A stretch of 47,880 nt of DNA from Zobellia amurskyensis (GCF_009725985.1 NZ_RCNR01000036.1:1-47880), one strand, 5' to 3'. Positions 25,997-34,956 are shown, counted from the first letter of the stretch. Made by a program: numbers and translations. The notes: generated from the sequence alone by a model not told the origin.

Positions 25997-26737
25997 ATGC
26001 AAAAGCTATTGGCATACCCACTTACTTTACTTTACATAATTTTCTTTGGATTATGTCTATTGGTGTATCACCCTATTCAATGGGTGTGTTTTAATATTTT
26101 TGGCTATGACGCCCACAGGATGAGTGTTGCCCTGCTCAACCTCTCGCTCATGCGGTGTACGCATCTCTTAGGCACCACTTACAGCTTTAATAATCCCCAT
26201 GATATCCCAACAGATAGGCCTTTAATCATTGTACCAAACCACCAAAGTATGCATGACATACCGCCTCTTGTCTGGTTCATGCGGAAACACCACCCAAAAT
26301 TCGTCAGTAAAAAAGAGCTAGGAAAAGGCATCCCCAGTGTTTCCTATAATTTACGCCATGGTGGCTCTGTACTTATAGATAGAAACGATAGTAGACAGGC
26401 TCTATCCGAAATTTCCAAACTAGGGAGATACATCGAGAAGCACAACCGAAGCGCAGTAATATTTCCCGAAGGAACTCGAAGCCGCACAGGCCACCCAAAA
26501 CCGTTCAAGGCTACAGGGCTTAAACTTCTTATGAAGAATGCGCCTTCTGCTTTAGTCGTACCCATAAGTATCAACAACTCATGGAAAATGCTTAAATACG
26601 GGAAATTCCCAAATGGCATTGGCAATCATATTACCTTTCAAGTTCACGAGCCTATTGAAGTGAACTCCAATTTTGATTCCGTTCTGGCCGAGACCGAACA
26701 AAAAGTGGTCTCAGGCATAACCTCCTTCAAATCATAA
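25997..26737 (+). CDS. plsC: PlsC-like 1-acyl-sn-glycerol-3-phosphate acyltransferase
   Basis: 246 residues. The N-terminal hydrophobic segment (about 5-30, LLAYPLTLLYIIFFGLCLL) anchors the protein to the inner membrane. The catalytic NHxxxxD motif is NHQSMHD (about 77-83) and the second block is FPEGTRSRTG (about 155-164). It transfers an acyl group to lysophosphatidic acid to form phosphatidic acid. The gene begins immediately after a terminator and -7 box (see leaderless note) and is followed by an HD-domain gene one base later, so the two form an operon. Confidence 0.92.
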   Translation: MQKLLAYPLTLLYIIFFGLCLLVYHPIQWVCFNIFGYDAHRMSVALLNLSLMRCTHLLGTTYSFNNPHDIPTDRPLIIVPNHQSMHDIPPLVWFMRKHHPKFVSKKELGKGIPSVSYNLRHGGSVLIDRNDSRQALSEISKLGRYIEKHNRSAVIFPEGTRSRTGHPKPFKATGLKLLMKNAPSALVVPISINNSWKMLKYGKFPNGIGNHITFQVHEPIEVNSNFDSVLAETEQKVVSGITSFKS

Positions 26738-26738
26738 A

Positions 26739-27422
26739 ATGACCGACTCAGAAATTGTAGAGCAAACCATAGCTTTTGTAAAAGAGACTTTAAAAGGTGC
26801 CGAAGGCGGGCATGATTGGTTTCATATTCAGCGTGTCTTTAAAAACACCCTACTTATAGCTAAAGAAGAGAAAGTAGATGTGTTGGTAGTTAGCCTTGGT
26901 GCACTGTTACATGACATAGCAGATGCAAAATTCAATAATGGTGACGAGACCGTAGGCCCAAAGCTTGCGCAACAATTTTTGACCGAGTTAAAGGTGGATA
27001 AGAAGACCATTGACCACGTCATCAAGATAATTGAAAACATCTCTTTTAAAAACTCACTTGAAAAAAATAAAAGTAAGCGCTTTTCTTCTTTAGAACTAGA
27101 GGTGGTCCAAGATGCAGACCGTTTAGATGCTTTAGGTGCTATTGGCATTGCCAGGGCATTTAACTACGGTGGGTTCAAAAATAGAGAACTCTACAACCCA
27201 GATATTGCGCCAAATTTAAAAATGACAAAAGAAGAGTACAAAAAATCGAAGGCTCCTACCCTTAATCATTTTTATGAAAAACTACTTTTACTAAAGGATA
27301 AAATGAATACCAAAACTGGTACAAAATTAGCCGGTGAACGCCATATTTACATGGTAGATTTCCTTAAACAGTTTTACAAAGAGTGGGATCCGCTAGTGTC
27401 AAACACAGGGTTCGCACATTAA
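26739..27422 (+). CDS. HD-domain phosphohydrolase
   Basis: 227 residues. The HD metal-binding set is visible: HDWFHIQRV (His/Asp at about 25-26), LLHDIADAKF (His-Asp at about 66-67) and QDADRLDALGAIGIAR (Asp at about 127). This places it in the YedJ/HDIG-like phosphohydrolase group, possibly acting on nucleotides. The ATG is separated from the plsC stop by one base. The substrate is unknown; cytoplasmic. Confidence 0.9.
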   Translation: MTDSEIVEQTIAFVKETLKGAEGGHDWFHIQRVFKNTLLIAKEEKVDVLVVSLGALLHDIADAKFNNGDETVGPKLAQQFLTELKVDKKTIDHVIKIIENISFKNSLEKNKSKRFSSLELEVVQDADRLDALGAIGIARAFNYGGFKNRELYNPDIAPNLKMTKEEYKKSKAPTLNHFYEKLLLLKDKMNTKTGTKLAGERHIYMVDFLKQFYKEWDPLVSNTGFAH

Positions 27423-27497
27423 CCCGCTAAAAATCGTCTCTGCAAGCTTACTTTTTTTTGTACCTTCAAGTTCAGAACCAAAATCTAATTTTTGAAG

Positions 27498-28922
27498 ATG
27501 CAAAGAAGAAAATTTATTAAGAATGCAGCAGCGGCCTCTACCGTATTTTCCATCGTACCTAGCTTTGTGATGGGTAAAAATCATGTACCTCCTAGTGACA
27601 CCCTTTACGTAGGCGCCTTTGGTGTTGGCGGTCGTGGATCTGGTGTTATAAATGGCCTTGACGAAACCGGCAAGGTTAAGTTCGTTACACTCTGCGATGT
27701 AGATGATAGAAGAGCAGCGGATACCTACAAAAAATACCCCAAAGCAAAAAAATACAAGGATTTCCGAAAGGTATATGACAAGCACCTTAACGAAATAGAT
27801 GCTATTATGGTAGCAACTCCCGATCATATGCACGCTTCTATTGCTTTACCGTTTATGCGTGCTAAAAAACATGCCTACGTAGAGAAACCGTTGACACATA
27901 ACATTAATGAAGCACGAATGATGACCCAAGTTGCCAAAGAACATGGCATTGTTACCCAAATGGGAAACCAAGGGGCTTCAAGTGATGGCAGCCGTGAAGC
28001 AAAAGAATGGATTCAATCTGGAATCATAGGGAAAGTATATAAAGTAGATTGTTGGACCAATCGTCCTGTATGGCCTCAAGGAGTACCAGTACCTACCGAA
28101 AAACAACCCGTACCAAAAGGCCTTGATTGGGACCTTTGGCTTGGTGCCGCGGCACAACGCGATTACAACGCAGCATACCTTCCATTTAAATGGAGAGGTT
28201 TCTGGGATTTTGGAACAGGTGCATTAGGTGATATGGGCTGCCATATTATGGAGACTCCGTTTGGGGTTCTAGACCTTGGTTACCCAACAGAAGCAGAAGC
28301 TAGTTGTACCACAAACTGGGTGGGCGATTTTGTAGAAGCTGATTATAGCGAATCTTGCCCTGCATCTTCTATTGTTCGTCTAAAATTCAATACCGAAGAG
28401 CATGGAGATGTTGCTTTGAACTGGTATGACGGTGGCCTCATGCCGGATTTACCAGATGATTTAGCAGATGGTGAAACCATTGGTGATGGTGGAGGAGGTT
28501 CTGTATTCTACGGTACAAAAGGTATTCTTGTTGCGGACACATATTCACGCAACGCAAGATTACTTCCTAGTAAGAACATGGATTTATTTAATGCCCCAGC
28601 ACCTTATTTAAAGCGAATTGATGGCGATGTTGAAGGTCATCAAAGAAATTTTGTAGAAGGCTGCTTGAATGGTACCGAAACCTCATCTGACTTTAAAAAA
28701 TCAGGACCACTTACCGAAGCTGTACTTATGGGCAACTTGGCCATTAAAGCATTTCAGTATAAAAAACTGAAGGAAGGTAAAAAATTAGGCGATTGGGATC
28801 CTTTTGATTACCCAGGAAGAAGAAAAATTCTTTGGGACGGTGCCAATATGAAAGTTACTAACTGGGACCTTGCCAACGAATGGGTTAAAGGCAAGTACCG
28901 CAAAGGATGGGAATTGAAATAA
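27498..28922 (+). CDS. Tat-exported Gfo/Idh/MocA family oxidoreductase
   Basis: 474 residues from ATG 27498 (MQRRKFIKNAAAAS). An upstream TTG would add two codons, which I reject. The twin-arginine signal (QRRKFIK, hydrophobic, FVMG) suggests export to the periplasm. Rossmann fold GVGGRGSG, the EKPLTHN signature with Lys of Gfo/Idh/MocA, and WLGAAAQRDYN and FWDFGTGALGDMGCH motifs place it in the periplasmic branch seen in Bacteroidetes sugar-acid loci. The likely reaction is NAD(P)-linked oxidation of a sugar derivative; substrate is unknown. It ends in a terminator shared with the facing GT2 gene. Confidence 0.93.
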   Translation: MQRRKFIKNAAAASTVFSIVPSFVMGKNHVPPSDTLYVGAFGVGGRGSGVINGLDETGKVKFVTLCDVDDRRAADTYKKYPKAKKYKDFRKVYDKHLNEIDAIMVATPDHMHASIALPFMRAKKHAYVEKPLTHNINEARMMTQVAKEHGIVTQMGNQGASSDGSREAKEWIQSGIIGKVYKVDCWTNRPVWPQGVPVPTEKQPVPKGLDWDLWLGAAAQRDYNAAYLPFKWRGFWDFGTGALGDMGCHIMETPFGVLDLGYPTEAEASCTTNWVGDFVEADYSESCPASSIVRLKFNTEEHGDVALNWYDGGLMPDLPDDLADGETIGDGGGGSVFYGTKGILVADTYSRNARLLPSKNMDLFNAPAPYLKRIDGDVEGHQRNFVEGCLNGTETSSDFKKSGPLTEAVLMGNLAIKAFQYKKLKEGKKLGDWDPFDYPGRRKILWDGANMKVTNWDLANEWVKGKYRKGWELK

Positions 28923-28963
28923 AGAAATCTATTTATTAATATCGTTTCATTCTGATTAAAACA

Positions 28964-28993
28964 AAAAAGTCCCGTGTTGCTACGGGACTTTTT
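28964..28993. terminator. Bidirectional terminator between oxidoreductase and GT2 genes
   Basis: Perfect stem AAAAAGTCCCGT / ACGGGACTTTTT (12 bp, 6-base loop) with A/T tracts on both sides; it sits between two genes that converge on it. Confidence 0.9.
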
Positions 28994-29039
28994 ATTATGA
29001 ACGGATTATCAAAACCATTCTCTGTATATAGGATAATTA

Positions 29040-30449
29040 TTATTTCTTTCCTGGTAACTCACGGGTTAACCAACCTCTTTTATTTGCTGTTGCAATAGCA
29101 TACGGTGTAATCCAGAACAAGCCAAAAGTAAATAAGATACTATATGAATATGCCCAAAAAGACTCTTTAAAATTATATCGTTTAGCATAGAACAACACTG
29201 GAAATGTTGACAATATCAATATGCTAAAAAGCGTAGAACTTAAGAACAAAAGTGGATGCGTTAGAATAAAGAAAAACATAAAGAACAAGAATGGGTAGCT
29301 CATTAATATTTTTATTGATTGGCTAATGAACAACAACCTTGGCCCAACCTTTGGTCCTTTTCTAAAGTTGGTAAAAACATACTTAGACATCTCAATGTTT
29401 TCACGAACATTACTTCTACCCCACCTAATAAACATTTTATAAAGGCCTGTATATTGTTCAGGAACATTGGTATAAGCAAACGCGTTTCTTTGAAACAAAA
29501 CATGATAACCTTGTTTCAAAATCATATTGGTCATAGCGCGATCTTCTCCAATATCTGAAGGCTGCCCCATAAAGGTTTGGTTTATCCACTGATCTAAACA
29601 GTTAAAAACAGCAGTTCTACGGTAAGCCGCTAAAGCTCCAGGAGTACATAATACTGAGTTTAAAGAACTCTCTGCAGATCTAACGAATTCAAAACTCATA
29701 ACAAAACTTACATCCAACATCTTTGGAAGCAATGCTTTTTTGTTATTAAGAACACGAATATTTCCAGCAACGGCTCCACAATTTTCGTTTACCACAAACG
29801 GGCTAACCAAATTACGCAACGTATCCTTGTCTACTATAGAATCACTATCTACAGTTACAAAAACCTCACCTTTACCTTCATTAAATCCTCTATACAAGCC
29901 ATGGCGTTTCCCCATGTTCTTTGGTTGTTGAAAAATCGTTACACGATCACCCAAAACCTTCTTTGCTTCCTTCATCCAATGCCAAGTGTCATCCTTACTA
30001 CCATCATCAATAGATAATAACTCTAACTTTTCATGTGGAAAATCACTCTCAGCCAAACTAATTAAAGTATCGTATACTTGTTTACCTTCATTATAAGCAG
30101 GTACAATAACTGTAACTGTTGGCAATTCTTCATTGGAAACAGATTTGATTGCCTTGTATCTAAAATATTTGTAAATGATAAATAGAAAAAATAAAGCTTT
30201 AAAAGCAAAAAGGCCGATAGCTAAATACATAAATGCCTGACCGAAGTATGAGGTAGACCGCTCTAGGTTAAACTCAGTTAGATCACTTCTTAAAATGTAA
30301 GACATATAGGCTGCACCTATCATCAATACAAAAGTGCTTCCCATCACAAAAATGCCCCAAGCATTGGCAGTCTCTATAAAAACTTTGAATTTGTGAATTA
30401 AGCCTCTCTTAGAAGAAGCTGGTATATTTGATGTGGTATTTGATTTCAT
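29040..30449 (-). CDS. Membrane-bound GT2 family glycosyltransferase (NodC/hyaluronan-synthase-like)
   Basis: 469 residues. N-terminal spans at about 32-55 and 74-95, then a GT2 catalytic domain (about 105-345) and four C-terminal spans (about 365-455). Motifs are TVIVPAYNEG, SIDDGSKDDT, TVDSDSIVD (DxD metal site), GEDRAMTNMI and RWGRSN with the Gln/Arg-Trp product-binding element (FIRWGRSN). This architecture polymerises or transfers sugars to a growing glycan or lipid at the inner membrane. The product is unknown and no export partner is adjacent. It converges on the terminator with the oxidoreductase. Followed by a 394-base gap. Confidence 0.92.
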   Translation of the reverse strand: MKSNTTSNIPASSKRGLIHKFKVFIETANAWGIFVMGSTFVLMIGAAYMSYILRSDLTEFNLERSTSYFGQAFMYLAIGLFAFKALFFLFIIYKYFRYKAIKSVSNEELPTVTVIVPAYNEGKQVYDTLISLAESDFPHEKLELLSIDDGSKDDTWHWMKEAKKVLGDRVTIFQQPKNMGKRHGLYRGFNEGKGEVFVTVDSDSIVDKDTLRNLVSPFVVNENCGAVAGNIRVLNNKKALLPKMLDVSFVMSFEFVRSAESSLNSVLCTPGALAAYRRTAVFNCLDQWINQTFMGQPSDIGEDRAMTNMILKQGYHVLFQRNAFAYTNVPEQYTGLYKMFIRWGRSNVRENIEMSKYVFTNFRKGPKVGPRLLFISQSIKILMSYPFLFFMFFFILTHPLLFLSSTLFSILILSTFPVLFYAKRYNFKESFWAYSYSILFTFGLFWITPYAIATANKRGWLTRELPGKK

Positions 30450-30843
30450 ATAATGGTATTTGATAATGATGTTCTGAACCTTTATACGTCATCTAATCTC
30501 TTTCAGATGTTTACTTTGTATTAATTTAACATGCGCAAAAATCCATAAGATTATGAGGACATCAATAGTTATACCTTGTTAAATGGTTATTAATAATATC
30601 TGAAACGAAAATTTACGGATCTCAGAATTATAAGGAGATATTGATGAGATTGCACTAAAAACAGATTGACCCTATTTATTTGCCGATAATCTATAAAAAG
30701 GCATTTATATGAAAATTACCAAGTTGGACCTAGCAACCAATAAGCAAAGGTTTGGAATTGAAATAGAACACAAGAAATAAGCGTAATGAGAGAACTTTAG
30801 AAAGGTGTTTTCCCATTACGCTCAAATTTTTACGCAAGACAAT
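30450..30843. other. Intergenic region between GT2 and barrel genes
   Basis: No gene is supported. A 23-codon ORF (30709-30780) is too weak to call. Its end runs into a 9-bp stem-loop at 30780-30822 that best serves as the terminator of the barrel gene. Nothing else is recognised. Confidence 0.5.
30780..30822 (-). terminator. Hairpin terminator candidate after the outer-membrane barrel gene
   Basis: AGCGTAATG pairs with CATTACGCT (9 bp, 25-base loop), 22 bases past the barrel gene stop on the minus strand, followed by TTATTTCTTG. The long loop makes it weaker than the others. Confidence 0.45.
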
Positions 30844-31404
30844 CTAAAACGCATACCCAGCAGAAAGCTGGAAAACGTTGTTTTGACTCTTTCCTCCTGT
30901 AAAAGAATCTCCATTTATATTAGCAATACCTTTATTATACCGAAGACTGAAAAAGATGTTCTCATTTAATTTGTAGGATGCTCCAATAGCAAAGGCAACA
31001 TCTAACTTATTAAAACGGTCATCGTCATCTTCATTGGTAGATATTAAAAAGCCCACTAAAGGTCCTGCTTCAGCACTAAGACCTTCTAAAAAATAATACT
31101 TCCCTAAAAGGGGCAAGTTTATATAATCTAGCTTTAAATTATTATCGTTAGTACCATAATCCCAATTTGTACCTTGTGAAGAATACAGTAGTTCTGGTTG
31201 AACAGCTATTTTTTCGGAAATCGAAAATTCTGCAACGCCACCTAAATGAAAGCTGACTTTTGTACCTAAACTTCCTAAGCCCGAATAGGCACTACCACCA
31301 ATAGAAGCCACGTTAATACCTCCTTTTACCCCAAAATCAAAATCTTGAGCATTGGTAGCAGTATAGGTCAAAAGTGCGGTTAAAAAGAATACTAGTTTTT
31401 TCAT
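30844..31404 (-). CDS. Outer-membrane beta-barrel protein (OMP_b-brl type)
   Basis: 186 residues with a signal peptide (about 1-19, ending ATNAQ). The rest has alternating amphipathic strands: GVKGGINVASIGG, VQPELLYSSQG, YINLPLLGKYYF, SLRYNKGIANIN, and an aromatic C-terminal strand ending in SAGYAF, as expected for insertion by the BAM machinery. The PF13568-like small barrel family is common in Bacteroidetes and its function unknown. Upstream (minus strand) lies an exact copy of the ECF-type promoter motif found near the sigma gene, so it may belong to that regulon. Confidence 0.88.
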   Translation of the reverse strand: MKKLVFFLTALLTYTATNAQDFDFGVKGGINVASIGGSAYSGLGSLGTKVSFHLGGVAEFSISEKIAVQPELLYSSQGTNWDYGTNDNNLKLDYINLPLLGKYYFLEGLSAEAGPLVGFLISTNEDDDDRFNKLDVAFAIGASYKLNENIFFSLRYNKGIANINGDSFTGGKSQNNVFQLSAGYAF

Positions 31405-31436
31405 AATCTACATGTTTTGTTTAATTGTTACACTGG

Positions 31437-31467
31437 TTAGTGCCAAACATGCAAAAAGGTTAACATG
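31437..31467 (-). promoter_or_regulatory. Probable ECF-sigma promoter of the outer-membrane barrel gene
   Basis: On the minus strand CATGTTAACC, TTTTTGCATGTTTGG spacer (15 bases), CACTAA, 32 bases before the ATG. It is about 16 kb from the equal sites next to the sigma gene. Confidence 0.75.
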
Positions 31468-31471
31468 CGCA

Positions 31472-32545
31472 TCAAAATAAACGTAGCTGTCCATCCTTAA
31501 ACTGCGCATGTAAATCATGATTGAGGGGAGGAAAAGACTTGTTCTTGAAATAAGTATGCCGGGCCAAACGCACCAAATCATGTATTTGCGTTGCTATCTT
31601 ACCTTCACCTTTACTCCGAATACCAAAACGACTATCGCTTAAAGAACCTCCATGACATTCTTCAATTTGATGTAATACTTTATCCGCTTTATCGGGTAGG
31701 GTTTTATGAATCCAATCCGTAAAAACCTGACCGATGGCACCGTTGAGTCGGACTACGGTAAAAGCAAAAGATTTAGCACCGTTTTCAGATACCGCCTTCG
31801 CCAAATTCATAATCTCATGGCTATTGATTCCCGGTATTATGGGAGCCAACATGGCATTTACGGGAATGTTATTTTCAGATAATATACGAATGGTCTCCAA
31901 TCGCTTTTTAATGGTAGTAGTTCTAGGTTCAAGAATGCGTCTGGTTTCTTCAGATAGCGATGTTACTGAAACATTAACCCCTATCAATTGGTCTTTGGCT
32001 AGTTCCTTTAATATATCCAAATCACGTAGTACCAAAGCATTTTTCGTTATAATGCCTACGGGATGTTTATATTTCAAAAAAATCTCTAAACAGGCCCGTG
32101 TAATTTCAAATTTTTTCTCAGCAGGCTGGTAACAATCCGTATTCCCGGAAAGCACAATGGTTCTCGCTTCCCAGCGTTTGCTTTTCAGTTTAGCCTCAAG
32201 CAATTTTGGGGCATCTTTCTTAATTAAAATTTTTCGTTCAAAATCTAGTCCGGCGCTATAGCCCCAAAATTCGTGGGTATTACGAGCATAGCAATAAATA
32301 CAGCCATGCTCACAACCCTGGTAAGGATTCATGGAATACTGCATACCTACATCTGGGCTGGTCACTTTATTGACTATCGTCTTTGGGAAAATAGGAATGT
32401 ATTGCGTCTTGTTCCTATCTGCCTCCTCGCCTTCTATGCGGCAGAACTCAAGAAAATCATCTCGGGTTTCATAAACGTTCTGAAGAAATTTATTATGAAC
32501 GTTCCGTTGGGCGCCACGGCCCTTTATGTATAATTCGGTTTTCAT
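31472..32545 (-). CDS. Radical SAM protein of the SPL/PA0069-like family
   Basis: 357 residues. The radical SAM cluster motif CxxxCxxC is at Cys78, Cys82 and Cys85 (GCEHGCIYCYARNTHEFW), followed by the SAM-binding elements LSGNTDCYQP and ITKNALVLRD. The CYAR-N-T-H-E-F-W segment is typical of the PA0069/Rv2578c radical SAM group, distantly related to spore photoproduct lyase; the biological reaction is not established. A 38-base inverted repeat spans its leader and includes the -7 box. Cytoplasmic. Confidence 0.9.
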   Translation of the reverse strand: MKTELYIKGRGAQRNVHNKFLQNVYETRDDFLEFCRIEGEEADRNKTQYIPIFPKTIVNKVTSPDVGMQYSMNPYQGCEHGCIYCYARNTHEFWGYSAGLDFERKILIKKDAPKLLEAKLKSKRWEARTIVLSGNTDCYQPAEKKFEITRACLEIFLKYKHPVGIITKNALVLRDLDILKELAKDQLIGVNVSVTSLSEETRRILEPRTTTIKKRLETIRILSENNIPVNAMLAPIIPGINSHEIMNLAKAVSENGAKSFAFTVVRLNGAIGQVFTDWIHKTLPDKADKVLHQIEECHGGSLSDSRFGIRSKGEGKIATQIHDLVRLARHTYFKNKSFPPLNHDLHAQFKDGQLRLF

Positions 32546-32548
32546 ATG

Positions 32549-32586
32549 AATTGGATTAATTCCAAATTTATGGAATTAATCCAATT
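32549..32586. promoter_or_regulatory. Inverted repeat with the -7 box in its centre, upstream of the radical SAM gene
   Basis: 15-base perfect arms (AATTGGATTAATTCC and its complement) flank 8 bases. The minus-strand TAAATTTG -7 element (32563-32570) is in the centre, 18 bases before the ATG. The geometry suits an operator for a dimeric repressor over the promoter. Confidence 0.5.
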
Positions 32587-32603
32587 TAGGATTGCCTCAA
32601 AAA

Positions 32604-34154
32604 TTATTTAACAGTAACTTCTACCAATTGCTTTTTAGTACCGCGTTTGGCATAGAACAAAAGATGATCGGAAGCCTCGTCAATAAACGGTCTTGAAACC
32701 ATAATGGGCAATCTCACCTCTTTATCGTCTACAAGCTTTTTGTATGATAGTTCACCGGACCCATCTACTTTTATAACGAACATATTGGGGTTTCTGCTAA
32801 AGCCCTGTTTGAAAAGGATACGCTCTTTACTCATTTTCTGCGGATTCTCTCCAGAGTTGATAAAGAAATACATGTTTTCTCCCTCTCCATACGCCGTATA
32901 AGAAGCGTAAGAAGCATCTCCTTGGGTAACTTCGGCCTTGTTGATGTTACGGGCCCATTCCATGGTACCGGAAGCGTTCAACTTTGCCAACACAATATCA
33001 TTGTAGTGAAAACGGTCCACTTTTTTAGTAGCTCCCGTTCCTATATCTTGTCCTGCAGTCACAAAATACTCCTCTGCACTAAATAAAATATCGTTATTTG
33101 GAGTAATGTGAACACTCTTAAAAATAAGGTTCTTAATTTCTGCATCTACCTCACGACCAAACTTATCTAGCATAAACTGATCTGAAAACGGATTATACTT
33201 TTTAGCTTTAATATCCAATGAATTAGCATCCAGATTAAAATAAACTAAACCATTGTATCTGTTATCTTTTCTATCCGCATAGAAACCTACCACCTTCATA
33301 TCTGTGCCAGACAACACTGGTTTCAAAGATTCCGAAAATCTTCCTGGATCAGCAAATTCTTGAGTTTTATATCCGTTTTGGGTAATTTTAACCAACTCAT
33401 ATTGAAATCGTCTCTCCTTTACATCAAACCTTCTTTTCTTAAAAAAAGCTTTCCCCATTAAATACAACTCCTTTAAATCTTTGGAAACCTCAATATTTTC
33501 AAAAGCATAGTTCTTATCCTCAATATTGGCGCTAAAATCATAATCCAATTGAAGTTTCAAATCTGTTCCATAAAGGTATATATGGTATTTCTCTTCTTTG
33601 CCTTCCCTGTGATGCACCGTTACGGCAAAAGCTGATCTTTCATCATTAAAATGAGTGGCAGTAGAGAACCCATTACCAAAATTTCTATTGTACTTATTGA
33701 CCGCAAGCGGATTTAAAACTTCTTTAGAAGGAATGGAAAGAAGCTTTCTTTCGGTAAAATTAAACTCATCTAACGGACTTTGATGTACAACATAATTATA
33801 CGCTTCATCCTTATGGTCATAGACCAGTTCCAATAAATAAAGTTGACCGTTTTTTACAAAACCATCAACCATATGTTTTCCGGCATATTTGTAATTATGG
33901 TCCGCTACCAAATTAAGCTCTGCATCATAGACCTCAATAAAATGTCCTTTGGGCCTAAGGGGCATACCTCCGTAATAGGTACGCACCAATACGGTCTGTT
34001 TCTTAGCGGAACGGTCAATTGCCAATACGGTGGAAAATTTATACCTATCGGAATAATTCTCTCCAAGCTTGTAATCCACAGGAATTTCCTGCGCATTTGA
34101 AAAAGTTAGGGTAGCTAAAAACAGTAGTGCTGTTAAGCTTCTTCGGGTTCGCAT
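32604..34154 (-). CDS. Large exported protein of unknown function
   Basis: 516 residues with a signal peptide (about 1-21, LLFLATLTFSNAQ). The mature part looks like a repeated beta-structure with aromatic and Asp/Gly-rich turns (DGFVKNGQLYLLELVYDHKD, DLKELYLMGKAFFKKRRF, PNDILFSAEEYFV, KRGTKKQLVEVTVK at the end), reminiscent of beta-propeller proteins, but no family can be named. No lipobox and no T9SS tail. It follows the enoyl-CoA hydratase by 22 bases on the same strand and may be part of the same transcript. Confidence 0.75.
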   Translation of the reverse strand: MRTRRSLTALLFLATLTFSNAQEIPVDYKLGENYSDRYKFSTVLAIDRSAKKQTVLVRTYYGGMPLRPKGHFIEVYDAELNLVADHNYKYAGKHMVDGFVKNGQLYLLELVYDHKDEAYNYVVHQSPLDEFNFTERKLLSIPSKEVLNPLAVNKYNRNFGNGFSTATHFNDERSAFAVTVHHREGKEEKYHIYLYGTDLKLQLDYDFSANIEDKNYAFENIEVSKDLKELYLMGKAFFKKRRFDVKERRFQYELVKITQNGYKTQEFADPGRFSESLKPVLSGTDMKVVGFYADRKDNRYNGLVYFNLDANSLDIKAKKYNPFSDQFMLDKFGREVDAEIKNLIFKSVHITPNNDILFSAEEYFVTAGQDIGTGATKKVDRFHYNDIVLAKLNASGTMEWARNINKAEVTQGDASYASYTAYGEGENMYFFINSGENPQKMSKERILFKQGFSRNPNMFVIKVDGSGELSYKKLVDDKEVRLPIMVSRPFIDEASDHLLFYAKRGTKKQLVEVTVK

Positions 34155-34176
34155 AAGTAGGTTTTAAGCGGATATG

Positions 34177-34956
34177 TTACTCGCCAGGAAAATCGGCCTT
34201 CCGCTTTTCTAAAAAAGCAGTAGTACCTTCCTTAAAGTCCTCGGTACCAAAACAAGCACCAAAAGCCTTTATTTCTTCATCATATCCATTACTATTCTTA
34301 AAACCCGCATTTACCGCTTTTATTGCGTAGCTGAGCGCGACAGGAGAGTTATTCGATATCTTGCTCGCCAACTTCTGACAAAACTCAATTAGTTGTTCTT
34401 GAGATACTACATGATTAACCAGACCATAATTTAAGGCACGGTCTACATCTATCATACCCGCAGTCATAATAAGCTCCATTGCCCTGCCTTTACCCACCAA
34501 TTGCGGCAAACGCTGCGTACCACCGTAACCGGGAATAACACCCAATGAAACTTCGGGAAGTCCCATTCTTGCATTATGGCTAGACACTCTAAAATGGCAA
34601 GCCATAGCGAGCTCTAATCCACCACCCAGCGCAAACCCATTAATGGCCGCAATTACAGGTTTAGATAAGTTTTCTACAAAATCAAAAAGAATCTTATGCC
34701 CTTTTTTAGATAGTTTGCCCCCTTCCTTTTCGGAAAAATCCGCAAACTCTGAGATATCTGCCCCGGCAACAAAAGCCTTCTCTCCACTACCGGTTAAAAT
34801 AATAACCTTTATTTTCTTATCTGCCTCTAAAGCTTTAAATGCCTCATGTAATTCTTGAATGGTTTCACTGTTTAGCGCATTCAATTTTGTAGGACGATTA
34901 ATAGTTACGATGGCCGTAGACTGTTTGTCGTCTACTAGAACATTATTGAATTTCAT
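34177..34956 (-). CDS. Enoyl-CoA hydratase/isomerase (crotonase family)
   Basis: 259 residues. Crotonase fold with the oxyanion-hole motifs AGADISEFAD and GFALGGGLELAMAC and the catalytic Glu in PEVSLGVIPGYGGTQRLP. It hydrates 2-enoyl-CoA in fatty-acid or amino-acid breakdown in the cytoplasm. Between an NtrY-like kinase and an unknown exported protein, no other beta-oxidation gene is near. Normal length. Confidence 0.95.
   Translation of the reverse strand: MKFNNVLVDDKQSTAIVTINRPTKLNALNSETIQELHEAFKALEADKKIKVIILTGSGEKAFVAGADISEFADFSEKEGGKLSKKGHKILFDFVENLSKPVIAAINGFALGGGLELAMACHFRVSSHNARMGLPEVSLGVIPGYGGTQRLPQLVGKGRAMELIMTAGMIDVDRALNYGLVNHVVSQEQLIEFCQKLASKISNNSPVALSYAIKAVNAGFKNSNGYDEEIKAFGACFGTEDFKEGTTAFLEKRKADFPGE

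Noticed and set aside
30709-30780. 23-codon ORF before the barrel gene terminator
   Set aside because: No promoter box or hydrophobic segment, and its end is part of the stem-loop that probably terminates the barrel gene.
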